Origin: Pelecanus crispus
Taxonomy: Eukaryota > Chordata > Aves > Pelecaniformes > Pelecanidae
Direction of reading: 5' to 3'
NCBI RefSeq assembly: GCF_030463565.1
Contig: NC_134644.1
Span: 131,251,388-131,315,387, forward strand
DNA: 64,000 nt
In this document: piece after piece, positions 1 through 11,863 of the stretch
Layout: each line of letters starts with the position of its first letter
Position numbering within the stretch: position 1 is the stretch's first letter
Notes under the pieces: generated by a model
Seen by the model: the letters and a program-made list of their open reading frames with translations, nothing else
Database searches by the model: none
Told to the model about the DNA's origin: nothing
Made by a program: the position numbers and the translations under genes

Positions 1-3000
1 CCAACATGGATTTAGATTGGATTAATCAGCTTAAAGAACAAGAGTGTGGTAGGAAGATACTCTCCACTCTGTCTGGGTTCAGCAAAGGGGAGATCTGGGG
101 AGCCAGCATGGTTAACCTGTGAATTGTCTGTGTAGACATAATCAATAAAGCTAAGAGTTAGGTGCTTCACTATTGATCAGCAGTGCTTTGATTTAAGAAT
201 CTGATATTAACCAGTGATAAAACATTCTGCACTGTTTGTCTGGGCTTTTAAAATTTATTTTTTTTAAAAAAACAATCAAATACTTTTTGTGGGTGACCAG
301 TTGTTCATGTGCTCTGTGCAGTGTTATGCTCCAGTCATGTAGGAAAAATCACAAGGCTGAGTGAATATTAACATGGGGAAAAACCTTTTAGGCTTGCAGG
401 AAGGGAGATGTAAATTTGCAACTAGTACTTAGCAGCAAGGGGGACCCAGTAAATCTGTTAGGTTTTAGGCAAGTGATATAGCTGATAATGTAGATCTGTT
501 GCTATCAAACTGCTGTCATTACCATGTCAGTACCTATCTGTCTCAGTATTTATAACCTGCTAACAACAGGGAAGTGATGTGGTCTAATGACCTGAGGACT
601 GAACTAGGAGCCAAGAGGAAGTGGGGAAAGGAAGCTGCACAGAAGAACAACTTCTCTGAACAGGATGTCTGGTCCTGCTGCAGCCCAAATTTTGTCGTAT
701 TTTCCTTTGGATTTCAGTACATCTTGGAGGGTCATTCTCCTGATTCATTAGGCATGTTTACAAACTAAAAATTACATGGCTGACCACGGTATTAATTGGT
801 CAAAACTGCACTTTGGCTGGTCACTTCATCATGGTCAGCTGGCATAATGCTAAGTGTAGTTGCCTCCCTTGGCAGAGCATTCAGGTCACAAAGTCACTTT
901 CATTGCAACTCTTCAAAGTCCAATTTTAGCAAGACAGCTTTCCAGTGTGAATATGGAAACCTTCTGGTCCACCTCACATTATCTTGAGACACTCACCAGG
1001 ATCTCTGAAAGTGGAAGTTTTCCTCTTGTCTATCATTTTCCTGAAAGTTTCTGAGAAGTATGGGTTCTGGGGAGAGGGGACTTAGCTGTATCTGAATTAG
1101 TAAAACCAATTTCCATTGAAACCCCCTGTTTCTCTACAAGTTTTTTTTCAAGTAAGTAGAAAGCCAAAGACATCTCCTTTATGTACTTTGGAAAAAGCTG
1201 CATAGCTAGAGCAAGCTCTAGGTAAAGTCAAAGCAGGCAACTACTAAGGCAGAAGAATGACCATATTTGCAATGTTTTCTTTGCTTGTATTGGACCTGTA
1301 GAAGACCAAACTGGAAGCAGCTGCTGCTCCTCTACCCAAGAGAGGGTTTCATGTCCACAGGGCAAAGGCAGCAAAGAGAGCCCCTTGCAGAAGCCAAATG
1401 GCTAGCCAAAATCTTCAGGGCTCCTCTTGCCTGTTCTAGATGTGACCCTTCCCCCTTTTCTGCTTCCTATAACAAGAATGGTCATGGCTTTGCCTTCTAT
1501 TTCAGAGCAGCAAAATTAAATGATCTGAGAAATACCGAGTTGGCTCTGTACAGCTACCACCTAGTGTGAGAGATGCTACTTTTTAACACTGTTTGCTGAT
1601 GACAGCATTTACAAACATGCTGCATGACTCATGGGATGTGTGGAAGATGATCCCAGCCTCGCTGAATGCAAGCATCACTCATAAATGAACTTGATAGGCA
1701 AAGCTGGAGAAAATCAACAAATCCCCACTGAGGATTATGATAGTATATCCGCTCACAGCAGCGGGGGTCTGGGCCCACAGGCTTTAATTAAGTTATTGCC
1801 ACTGTACAGTGGTACAAATGGCAGAAGAAACAGCCTCAGGAGAAAAAGAGTCAAGCAGTGGGCATGAGGGTGTAGTATGGGAATAGGATTAGGCTTGGCC
1901 ATCCTCCTAGTGTTTGGGTTGTTTGATGAGTTTCTGTCCTCATTATACACAGAACTTTCATGAAGCAATGTTGTAAAAAAGTTCCTTTGGCCAGGGTTTG
2001 TGTCAGGTAAGGGTGAAACTGGACAAATACATTGTGGAAGGTCATTCCTATCTGCTAGAAAGAGCAGCATGGAAGAAGGTGCGGATATGTTTGTGAGATA
2101 AGAACGAGAAAGGAGTATTATGTGAAGGACGATTGATGTCACAATGAAAACATTTGCAGTGATGTTGTTAACAGATGTAGGAAAATGTGAATAATTTTTT
2201 TTATTGTTCTCTAATTTAAATTCCTGTTGTTTTCTTTATAGTGCCAATAATTTCTTAGCCTTCCCTGTCCTTATACTACATGGGATTCTCACAGAAGAGA
2301 TGCTTTGTGCTATGTCTCACTTTTATGCTGCAATACCTATGTTTGTTACACTCTGGAATGTGTTTCTGGCAGCTTGCCAGGCATGGATAGAGGGAGGCAA
2401 AGAAACCCTTTTTGGAGGGGTGAGGGTTAGGATAAGGACTGGGGCTGGTAAGCATGGGCATGGAACATTCTTTGCTACAATTTTTTGAGAGTTTGTAAAC
2501 AAAATAGGGTTCCTAATTAAAGCAACCACTAAACCGTTTAACTTGCATAACTAGAACTGACTCAATAGATTAGCCCAGGTCTCACTGACCCTGGCAGAGT
2601 GACAGGGCTTGTATTTTGTGTGGATGAAACGTTCAATAATTTCTCAAGAGCATTATGTGCAAATAGGCTTTTCTTTAACAGCAGGCATGCATGTCTTCTC
2701 CTTCCACCTTCCTGCTTATTTTATCAGTCAGCAGATCTTAGGTAGACAATGTGAGAAATCATTACTTTCTCTTCATCTTTTTGTTCCTATATGTCAAAAA
2801 AAGGATTGGACATTTATACAAAAAATATGATCATGTTTCTCTATAAGGGATGCAAATCCTGCCATGTACTACCTCTAGTTTAGGGGTTTAAGTGGAAACT
2901 CTTTCTGCTCTATGCACTGTGAGCAACTGGGGGTTCTTTCACTGTTATTTAAAGCATTTGGTGCTCACTCCCTTTCAGAGGAAGGATTCTGGGTGGATCC

Positions 3001-3879
3001 ATGCCCACATCCTATATGGCATATTTGAAAGACATTTCAGCCCCTAGTAGTCTGAATTAAATATCAGTAACTTTAAAACCTAGAAAGGGCAAGCAAAAAG
3101 TGACAACAAGCAACCACCATGTTGCTACTGAGCTTGGCAACCCATCTTTATCCTTTGTGTTTTCTGGACTTTAGTAATAGTACGTGGAGCTTAGATAGCA
3201 TTTCCATGCAAGCACCTCAGAAGCACGTTGGAAGCACCACAATGAACACCTTTAGAACAATAAGAATTTCTATGTGATTTCTTCATTGATGGAGATCCGG
3301 AGACCCTATGGAAGTTCTCCAAAGCCCTACATGTTCCATTTAAAATCTTAATTCCCTTAGTCCTGCAGCTATGCTGGTATGAGTAGGGAAAGGGTGAATG
3401 AAAGGTCAGAAAGAAAGGGAGGGAGAGGACAGAAATATAAAAGCAAGCTTTTATTTTCTTCAGTAACAAGTGAAGATAAAAGATGGAAGAAAAGGAGAGA
3501 GACATCAATTAAGGGAAGTGATGGACTATTTATAATGGGAAGAAATTAATGATATTTTGGTTTGTTCATTCATTGCATTTTTATCTGTTATCTTTCTAAT
3601 GTGAATCCCTAGGTCCTCTCTGTTTCACAGAAGAATTGAATGCCAGGTACTTCAGGTACACATATCCTAAACTTCAAGCCTGTGAGATTGGTCTCACTGA
3701 AATCAACAGAATTCCTTGTGGTATTTAAGATTAAACATGAGTGCATCCTCTTTTGGGGGTAGCGGAGGAGGGAAAGCTGGCTGATGGACATCACACTTTT
3801 CTTGTATGTCTAAGACTCATGGTTTAAACTAAGAGGAAGGAAGATTCACTGACTGAAGAATCTCCTATTCAGTCCTCAT
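1..3879. other. Non-coding stretch, no gene recognised
   Basis: AT-rich sequence with stops in all frames. The longest open frames (100 to 129 codons) show no recognisable domain, no CpG island and no supported splice structure. No transposon tail was recognised by eye. This is most likely intronic or intergenic DNA. Confidence 0.6.
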
Positions 3880-4385
3880 GACATAACATGAGAAATGCCC
3901 TACAGGGTCAGAGCACGGTCTGTGTCCACAGTCTGTCTCCAATGGGACAACAGGAGATGCTGTTTGGAGAAAGGCCTGAAAGCCCAGCCATGTTCTGTGG
4001 TTCTTCGCCCTTACACTTCCCAACAGCCATGATTGTTGCATGAAGGATGTCTGGGGGCATGTCCCTGTCTGTTCCATTCAGAACCTGTTTATGGAGCTGT
4101 TTCCTGTGAATTTGTCTAACCCCTTTTCAAACCTGCTACCACTGCCTGCTCCACTGCCTTCTATGGCAGCAAATTCCCAAAGTTTACTACCTGCTGTGCA
4201 AAGAAATATTTAACCTCTTTTAAATCCATTTTCTAATAGTTTCAGTAAGTTTCCTCTCATTCCACTGCTGCAGAACTGTTGATTAACAATTTCACCTTCA
4301 CCACATGCACCTTATCCACCATCTTCATGAAGATCTCGATCACATCTCCCTCAGCCTTCTCTCTAGCCTGAAGACATTCAAACTA
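3880..4385 (-). mobile_element. Ancient CR1-type LINE 3' fragment
   Basis: Read on the plus strand, the order of landmarks matches the antisense of an old amniote CR1 3' end. A 'cagggtcaga' block near 3902 corresponds to the 3' terminus. Next come 'ccccttttcaaacctgctacc' near 4120, a stretch on 'gcaaagaaatatttaacc' near 4196, 'ttcctctcattcc' near 4250, and 'catctccctcagccttctctc' near 4342. On the minus strand this decodes loosely as the C-terminal end of ORF2 followed by the 3' UTR. Many substitutions and indels leave no usable frame, so the insertion is far older than the copies at 10.6 and 33.2 kb. The assignment rests on remembered family patterns. The boundaries are approximate. Confidence 0.72.
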
Positions 4386-5884
4386 TTAGGCCTGGTCTCC
4401 AGATGAATTTCATAACAGTATAGCAAGTGGATATTAATAAACATTATGGCAATGAAGACATTGCTTAAATGTCTCTGACCCAAGCCTGCAGTCCCACTTC
4501 CTCTGAAGGTCATATCTGGAGGTAAGAGGACTGTCTGGGCTGATGGGTTTCTGTTAGGGTTCACAGTAGCTACCAATTCCAAAACAGGGATTATTTTCAT
4601 AGTTGTTCTCTACAGATTTTTGTAGGTAGAGCACAGTCAGTGCACAGACAGTGCTTTTCAGTGCTTCAAGCATGGCTTCACATTAAAAAAAAAAAAAAAT
4701 CACTTTGAAATTCTAGTTAAGGAAGTAGATAGCTCAAAAGGAGGTGATAAAGATTTCATGCCAAACCCATAGCTGATATCACTGAGCATAGGAAACAGTC
4801 TTAGTTTCTCCCATTTACAATATTTGAAGGCCTTCAATATATTTGTCAGGTAGCACTGTGCTTATATGGAGTTATAAGGCTATCATTACATAGCTTATGC
4901 TCTCAGCTAGGCTATAAACTACAGAACAACCAGAGAATAATTTACTGACATTAAGGCTAGTGGTGTCTTGTGTTTTGATCATATATTAAAATTCTATCAG
5001 GTCTCAACTTAAGAAACATATTTCTCTACCCTCTCTCTCTCTCTTCAACTGCAGGCCCCTCAAATGGTCCTGTTTTCTGCAAACAAGACAAAACAAGGAA
5101 ATGAGCTATCATCCCTGCCTTTCAATGAAGCACGTCCGCTGTCCTCTTGACAGGTAAATCTTGTGAATGTGTTCACCAAGGCTGTGATGTTATTGTTTCA
5201 CATTCCTCTTGTAACAGCATGTGATCACAAGTGAATCTGAGATACTTCAGAGCAGTACAATAAAGACCCTGTTTGTTTGCTGCTGTACTGTCAGAGAGAA
5301 TATTTTAGCACCTGATAGCACTGCATAGATTAGGTTTGAGAGGATGTCCATTCCTAACTAAAACAATAGTAATCTACATCTTTTCTATTGATGGCTTCTC
5401 CTTGCACTCGGTACCTGATTCACTTCTAATCAAGAAGGCATTGTATTGGTGCTGCATGTATAACCAGGAAGGTGAGTGGATTGTGGATTAGCTTTGCTTT
5501 CATCTCCTACACTTTTTAGAGGACTAGCAAGCTAAATTAGGGTAAGGTTGCATAATAAAGCCTTTGAAGTACTTGTTAGTAAACAGAATTTTGATGTATC
5601 GGTCCCTCACCAGAAAATGTTATGCCTTTCATTAGTGTATCACCTGAACTAAATCTACTGCTTTTTATTAACTAGGTATTTCTTGAGATATGGCCAAAAG
5701 TAATTTATTTCAAAGAAAGAAGAATTATCAATGTTATATGCATGCAGAGTCAAATGAGTTCTCTGAAATGTTACCTGGAAAATGTTTTTCAACTGTGAAA
5801 CATATCTAATGCCTTTTTTTCTTTTTAAAACAAAACTATTATTCATTTCTATGGTTTATTTCTTAAAGACATAAATATGTCCAT
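4386..5884. other. Non-coding stretch between two ancient CR1 pieces
   Basis: Mostly featureless AT-rich DNA with a 15-base A run near 4686 and a short CT-rich tract at about 5027-5044. It contains one exon-like segment, listed separately at 5055-5153. Nothing else is supported. Confidence 0.5.
5055..5153 (+). other. Speculative exon-like segment between strong splice motifs
   Basis: A long CT-rich tract ends in 'caactgcag' at 5054, a good 3' splice-site context. 99 bp later 'gacag' meets 'gtaaat' at 5154, a plausible 5' splice site. One of the three plus-strand frames is open throughout (starting at the second base). The frame from the first base stops at a tga three bases before the end. 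The encoded 32-residue peptide is not recognised. It could be a lncRNA exon, a coding exon of an unrecognised gene, or coincidence; coincidence is quite possible because such motif pairs occur by chance in 64 kb. Confidence 0.2.
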
Positions 5885-6195
5885 AACAGTGGCTGTTCTA
5901 GGTCAGACTAAAGTCTGCTTAGCACAGTATCCTGTTTCTGGCAGTGGCCAAGAGCAGATGCCTATGGGGAACTGTAAGAACAGGGCAAGCATATATCTTA
6001 TTTTCCTGAATGCTCTCCCAGCCTTCAAACATCTGAAGCTCTGGGATTTCCTGAGCTAGACATGGTTTCTATGTAGGTAGTAACCCTTTATGAATTTCTC
6101 TTCTTCTGGCTTTCTCAGGCTCCCCTTGAACTTGCATAAGTTGCTTCCATCCAGAAAATCTTTGCAATTTCAACATACTTTAAGAGTTCATTGGC
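5885..6195 (-). mobile_element. Ancient CR1-type LINE 3' fragment
   Basis: The plus strand reads 'ggtcagactaaagtctgctt' followed by 'agcacagtatcctgtttctg' and 'gcagtggccaagagcag' near 5900-5960. This is the antisense of the conserved 3' terminal region of old amniote (turtle and crocodile-like) CR1 elements, whose typical wording is 'gggtcagaccaaaggtcc' and 'agcccagtatcctgtctcc'. Weaker similarity continues to about 6190 ('cttgaacttgcataagtt', 'catccagaaaatctttg'). Because this piece and the one at 3880-4385 both contain the 3' terminus, they are separate insertions. The 5' side is truncated and the boundary is approximate. Confidence 0.72.
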
Positions 6196-9100
6196 TCAAA
6201 AATTTGTCTGCTTTTCCCACAGTTATATCAGGTTATTATAAGGTTATTAAATCTCTGTGCAAACCTTGTCTATCCCATAGCTTTAATGCTGTGATGACAG
6301 CATTGGCACTACAAATTAGAATACATAATGAAATGTCTTTCCTAATGGTATTTAAAGCTGTTTATACTATCTGTTTAATAGCTGGAAGAGCATTCACACT
6401 ATCCAGTTTTATTCATCTAATTAAGGTTTCTTACTAGCTAATCTCTTTAGACTTGCTTTGTATTCAGGGAGAGAGGTTCTGATACAGAATTATGTAAATT
6501 AGAAATGTAATGCAGTGCTCTGAATTGTCTGCTGGAGCAGCCAGTCTACTTCTACAAAAGGAATTTATGGAATAGCTGAAGGACTTCAGGTTGCTTGGAG
6601 TGAGTACTTCCATACATGACAAGAAGATACAATGGCTTGACTAAAAATGAACTATGTATTTTCCAACCATAAACGAAGAGACAATTTTAGATAAGCAGAA
6701 GTCTAAACAGGAGTACACCAGGATTAATATTATTTTGCTTACAAATCATAAAATAAAATTTCTGCAGAACTTAAGAGATCAAAATCTTGTCTTGATAACT
6801 GCTATATTTAGAGCTATTACATAAAATAACAAAGGGAAAAGTAAAAAAAAAAAAAATTTATGAAGAATCATATGTTTTCCCTATCTTCCCTACAGCATTC
6901 ACAGATTAAGGAGGTAAGAGGAAAAATTTACAGAGGCAATATTTTTTTATTAGGACAACTAAAGAATTTGAAAAGACAGGCAATCTTTCAGACACACAAA
7001 ACTTCCAAGAGAAATCCCTTATATGCCTGGTATCTTGTTTGTTTTCTGGCTACATTAATTGGTATGTTTATTGGCCTATTTTTAGTAGGGACACTGTTTA
7101 TCCCTACAGAGTCGTATGCTACTGTTTCCATTTCTCCAGCCCTTTTCTCTCTCACTTGCATGTTTTCTAATTATGATGCCATCTCCCTAATGCCTAGCCT
7201 TTGTCTTGGGCTGGACCTTGAAAAAGGCCCTAACACCGTGTTGTAAGGGAAAAAGGAAATCTGCTTCATCAGAAACTTCTGAAGCTTAATAGTCCTTCTA
7301 TGTCCAGAGATAATTTGTGTCTCAGGCTGAGAAGAGGGTAGGTGCCTAAATTGGGGGAAGTGGATCTCCTCTTTGCTACAAGGAAACTTGGAGTGGGTAA
7401 CTATCCCCAGATAACTAAATTTTGATGAGATGAATACCACCATTTAAGAGGAGGCACCTGTCCTCAGTGACCCTAGGGGTCTGTAGTAGCCCTATGTTTC
7501 TTTGTTCCTTAGTAAAAAATTATGAAGCTAAATACTTATTTAGCCCAAGCAGAATTAGGTATCCAAACTTGAACTTTTAAGTTTTATCGTAAATGTTGAA
7601 AATTCATCCATTAAGAAAAATAAGTATTTTTTTCTTTGATAAAAATTGGTTATTTGATAAATAGAAGTTAGGGGTATTTGACAAAACTGTCTAGTCCTTT
7701 TAAAGCATATTTGAATACAGTTTTACAATTAGTGGTTGTATCAAAAAGATAAATTAAGTCAGTGCTGTTAAAACTGTGTCCTTTAGGGGCAGTCATATAC
7801 CAACATTCTGTTTTAACAGAAATAATGAGGAGTATCTGCATATGCTAGCAAGGCTTTTTGAGAAAACAGCTGTGTGGAATAGATGCCAATGAATCTTGTT
7901 CAAAACAGCATGGAGATTTCTAATTGTTATTTAGATTCTCTTCTTAGTTCATCTCTGATTAACTGATGAAATTAAACATCTACGCAGTGGGGACCAGCCT
8001 TCCTTCTTAATTTCTAAAGACCATAATTTTGAAATTAAAAACCTGAAAGTTTGGCAATTAGATAATCTTTTAGAAGTTGACATCTGCTCTTCAGAAGTAA
8101 TAGTTGTACATTCTTTTTAAACAGAAGTAGTGTCTGTATAGGTATTTTAAGCAGAATTTGAACCTCTAGGGTTTGAAAAAGCAACCAAAGTCATGGATAT
8201 ATTACTAAAAGTTATATTCCATTTTCAGTTCATCTTGGAGGAGAGTTTTTGGTGCCACTTCTTCCTTAGTTGTTCATCCTCTTTCTCTAAATGCACTAAT
8301 GATTTGAGTTCAGGGATGCTGAAGGATATTACTTTTGTACCACAGACCTACCGGTCCAGGACGCATATTATTAATCCCAAATTTCAAAATATAGGAACTG
8401 CTGGTGGCGATGAATAAAGAGTGAATTTAATACCAAATGTCCAGTCATACTTGCATGCAAACTAACGTGTTGCTCTCAGCTTGGACAATGGAACATTTTT
8501 CTTCAAAGACTTAAATTTCATTATAAACTTTTGATATATTCTGATAGTCACACTAATTTTTACTAAAAGCGAGCTGTATACTGATCAGTGTTACTATCAC
8601 TGTTAACACAGGAAGAAGGCCTCAGGAGGTTAAAGGTATAATTTTGTATAAAGACAGTGAACTCAACTGGGCACCTTCTGAGCCTTTTGGTTTTAAAACT
8701 GACATGCAGAACTCCACACTTCAGGTCAGACTTCTTGCTGAAGCATGAATGTCACAAGTTTTATACTCTTTTGGAAGCACAAGTTCATTTTCCTGTTATC
8801 CTGTGGCTGAATTGCCACCTGAGTCAGGAAATAAATTATTTATAGGATGGAAATACAGCTGAAGTTGTTGATAATCAAGATGTTCAGCTGTTTTACTGTG
8901 GCTGGCAGCCAAGGACTAAAAGACCTCTGCAGAAAAAAAAAAAGGTAGCAAACTTACACAGCTAGAGATAAGAAAGACCTTATAACATGCTAAGACCTTA
9001 TAATGTGCTAAGATTTGACTTTTTTTACAGAATATACTGTCCAGAATTTCCTTCTATGGACTGTAATGCTTTTTGTGGAGTGGAAGCCAGAACTGGTTTC

Positions 9101-10554
9101 TCTAGGAGATATTCACAAAATCTACTTTCAAGCACCTGCTCTGAATGGTCCTCAGAAGGAATCTATTATATAGGGAGCCTAGGGAGGCTGTCATCAACAA
9201 TCTAATTCAATGCCTGAAGTAGGTTACGTATACATATATAGGTCCCTGAAAATTGGGGCTGGCCTGTAGGCCTTACTGTAAAACGTATAATAGCAGGAAA
9301 TATATCTGGCCTGCAGCAAAAATTCTGATTTTGTGCAAGAGAGGAAATTTGGACATTTCTTATTACATTTTGAGAAACAAAACAAGTATTAGTCAAGTCC
9401 TTATTTTTATTTGTATTTTATAATATTGTTAAAATCAAATATAAAACTACTTGATGAAGTATCTGAACAGAAAGGCATAAAAGTTCTCATGAGATCAAAG
9501 TAATTCACTTTTAAAAAATACAGTATTGACATTCTTGTGAAATGTTTTACTATCCATAAATCTGTATATTCTGTCACAAGTGATAGAAAATTCCTAAACA
9601 ACTGTTGATAAAAGTTCCTGGCATATACCATTTTTACTGAACCACAGAACACAGCATAATTCATTAAAAAGTGTCAGTCATTCTTTATAGATAAATTAAA
9701 TAATGCAGATAGTGTGATAATTAAATGAAAGCAAATCCCAGGGGCTTGAAAGATATCTGACCTCTGCTGCCTCCAAATAGAAGGCGACTTTATGCTGAAA
9801 GCAATTAGGAAGAGACTTTCCCTTGGGTATATTATTCTATAACTGGATATTTCAGGGTTTCTTAAACTGTCTGTTCAAACCGTAACACCTGCCTTTTATG
9901 AGTACTGCCATGCTGGGTTAGGTAGACTATTGATTTGATTTAGTTTGTCCCTACTGCAAATCAACAAATGCATTCTGTGATGCATTATCCAACTTGCTTT
10001 TGTTATACTTTGCATATTAGGAAAATATGGAGGAGCTAGTTGGTTTATTTTCATTAATGAAATCCTCTTACACCAGACATAAGAGCCACTGAAATACAAC
10101 CTGTTCATCTTATCAACTGTTCATGTAGGATTCTGAAATGGTATTGTCAGTCTTACACCTTCATATTTTTAGTGAGGTGACCTTCCATCATATGGCCAAA
10201 GCCCACACATATGTGTTTTAAGACACAGTGAAATAAGATCCTTTAGAGTATAGAAATAAAATCCTTGTCAATCTTATCTGACAGTCATCTAAAATAAGTT
10301 ATAGGAGGCCAGGTATTTATTGTCTTCATGACTTGCAGTCAAAAATACTAAAGTGATTTTATCACATTCTCATCATTTTAATGTTTGATCTTGATTTTTT
10401 TAAGCAAAGTTTCTAGTATGCTCCTTAGTTTTGCTGATAGAGAATAGTGTGACTGTACTCTTTCACTGCACCACTCTTAACAATTTCACAACTTCTGTGT
10501 TGAAGCAATTTCACAGAGAAAAACTAAGTCAGAACTAAAGCTTGGCCGACTAAG
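6196..10554. other. Non-coding stretch, no gene recognised
   Basis: AT-rich DNA. The open frame at 6860-7246 (128 codons) has a hydrophobic middle but no recognisable family, and its length fits chance. A short tandem duplication at 8974-9009 is listed separately. No other repeat or gene was recognised. Confidence 0.6.
8974..9009. repeat. 18-bp tandem duplication, two copies
   Basis: 'aagaccttataacatgct' (8974-8991) is followed at once by 'aagaccttataatgtgct' (8992-9009), with two mismatches. This is a small local duplication without other context. Confidence 0.85.
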
Positions 10555-10569
10555 ACATTGACATAGATA

Positions 10570-11394
10570 GCCTTTGACACTGTCTCCTACAGCGTTCTCC
10601 TAGGGAAGCTGGAGGCTCATGGCCTAGGCAGGTGTATTCTTCGCTCGGTAAAAAACTGGCTGGCTGGCTGAGCCCAGAGAGTTAGGGTTAATGGACTTAA
10701 ATCCAGTTGGCGACCGGTCACAAGCGGTGTTCCCCAGTGCTCAGTTTTGGGCCCAGTCTTGTTTAATATCTTTATTAATGATCTGGATGAGGGGATTGAG
10801 TGCACCCTCAGTAAGTTTACAGATGACACCAAGTTGGGTGGGAGTGTTGATCTGCTCGAGGGTAGGATGGCCCTGCAGAGGGACCTGGACAGGCTGGACC
10901 GATGGGCCGAGGCCAACTGTATGAGGTTCAACAAGGCCAAGTGCCGGGTCCTGCACTTCGGTCACAACAACCCCATGCAACGCTACAGGCTTGGGGAAGA
11001 GTGGCTGGAAAGCTGCCTGGCCGAAAAGGACCTGGGGGTGTTGGCTGACAGCCATCTGAACATGAGCCAGCAGTGTGCCCAGGTGGCCAAGAAGGCCAAC
11101 AGCATCCTGGCTTGTATCAGGAATAGTGCGGCCAGCAGGAGCAGGGAGGTGATTGTTCCCCTGTACGCGGCACCGGTGAGGCTGCACCTGGAATACTGTG
11201 TCCAGTTTTGGGCCCCTCACTCCAAGAAAGACATTGAGTTGCTGGAGCGTGTTCAGAGAAGGGCAACGAAGCTGGTGAAGGGTCTGGAGCACAGGCCTTA
11301 TGAGGAGCGGCTGAGGGAACTGGGGTTGTTTAGCTTAGAGGAGGCTGAGGGGAGACCTTATCACTCTCTACAACTACCTGAAAGGAGGTTGTAG
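10570..11394 (+). pseudogene. CR1 ORF2 reverse transcriptase remnant (first frame)
   Basis: One reading frame runs from reverse-transcriptase motif A (AFDTVS, containing a catalytic Asp) at 10570, through '[16 protein letters not shown]' near 10720-10765 (motif B, with the usual PQGS now PQCS), to the motif C region '[10 protein letters not shown]' near 10815-10845. The two catalytic Asp of motif C are kept but the preceding Ala is Thr. An in-frame tga at 10669-10671 breaks the frame, so the longest open part runs from about 10747. The C-terminal region includes '[14 protein letters not shown]' and '[15 protein letters not shown]', hallmark strings of avian CR1. The frame is lost near 11340, where about 5 bp are missing compared with the usual CR1 wording, and it then reads out of frame to a stop at 11392-11394. 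Confidence 0.95.
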
Positions 11395-11398
11395 TGAG

Positions 11399-11614
11399 GT
11401 GGGTGTTGGTCTCTTCTCCCATGTAGTTAGCGATAGGACGAGAGGAAATGGGCTCAAGGTGCATCAGGGGAAGTTTAGATTGGATATTAGGAAAAATTTC
11501 TTTGCTGAAAGAGTGGTCAAGCATTGGAACAGGCTGCCCAGAGAGGTGGTGGAGTCACCATCCCTGGAGGCGTTCAAAAAACGGGTAGACGTGGCACTTT
11601 GGGAGATGGTTTAG
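11399..11614 (+). pseudogene. CR1 ORF2 C-terminal remnant (shifted frame)
   Basis: This is the C-terminal end of CR1 ORF2, continuing the preceding remnant in the +1 frame. That shift is exactly what a 5-bp loss near 11340 predicts. Recognisable strings are '[18 protein letters not shown]', '[17 protein letters not shown]' and '[17 protein letters not shown]', ending at a natural stop (11612-11614). The 3' UTR follows directly. The segment is not an independent gene. Confidence 0.94.
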
Positions 11615-11761
11615 TGGGCATGGTGGTGTTGGATTGATGATTGGAATGATGATCTTGGAGGTCCTTTCCAACCTTAATGATTTTATTCTAGTTTTACTTT
11701 CATTAAAAAATAATCCAGCCACCAAGCCAGGAAACATAAATTATTTATACTCTACCCTTAA

Positions 11762-11863
11762 TTGGTTTAGTGGTGGACTTGGTAGTGTTAGGTTAATGGT
11801 TGGACTTGATGATCTTGAAGGTCTTTTCCAACCTAAACCATTCTATGATTCTATGATTCTATA
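11762..11863 (+). mobile_element. Short CR1 3' tail, second insertion
   Basis: The sequence 'ggtttagtggtggacttggt' through 'ttggacttgatgatcttgaa' to 'aacctaaaccattctatg' is a CR1 3' UTR ending in three copies of the 8-bp unit ATTCTATG (11840-11863, last copy incomplete). It lies in the same orientation as the 1.1-kb copy but has a different UTR wording and is separated from it by about 70 bp of AT-rich non-CR1 sequence. It is therefore most simply a separate, severely 5'-truncated insertion. Confidence 0.93.

Larger units (their letters stand above)
10555..11691 (+). mobile_element. CR1 LINE, 5'-truncated, 1.1 kb
   Basis: This is a chicken-repeat-1 (CR1) non-LTR retrotransposon copy carrying the second half of the ORF2 reverse transcriptase, the ORF2 C-terminus and the 3' UTR. 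The sequence is GC-rich compared with its surroundings. Similarity begins at reverse-transcriptase motif A near 10570. The 3' UTR reads 'gatcttggaggtcctttcc' and decays into 'gattttattctag' at about 11691 instead of a clean ATTCTATG tail. The 5' truncation is typical of LINE target-primed reverse transcription. It cannot be active: it lacks the endonuclease half and contains a stop and a frameshift. A second CR1 tail lies 70 bp downstream on the same strand. Confidence 0.96.

Noticed and set aside
1753-2142. 129-codon minus-strand open frame
   Set aside because: Low-complexity Leu/Pro-rich translation, no recognised domain, and no promoter or splice context.
10741-11292. 183-codon minus-strand open frame
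   Set aside because: A shadow of the plus-strand CR1 ORF2, whose GC-rich codons leave the opposite strand open. The plus strand shows the real protein similarity.
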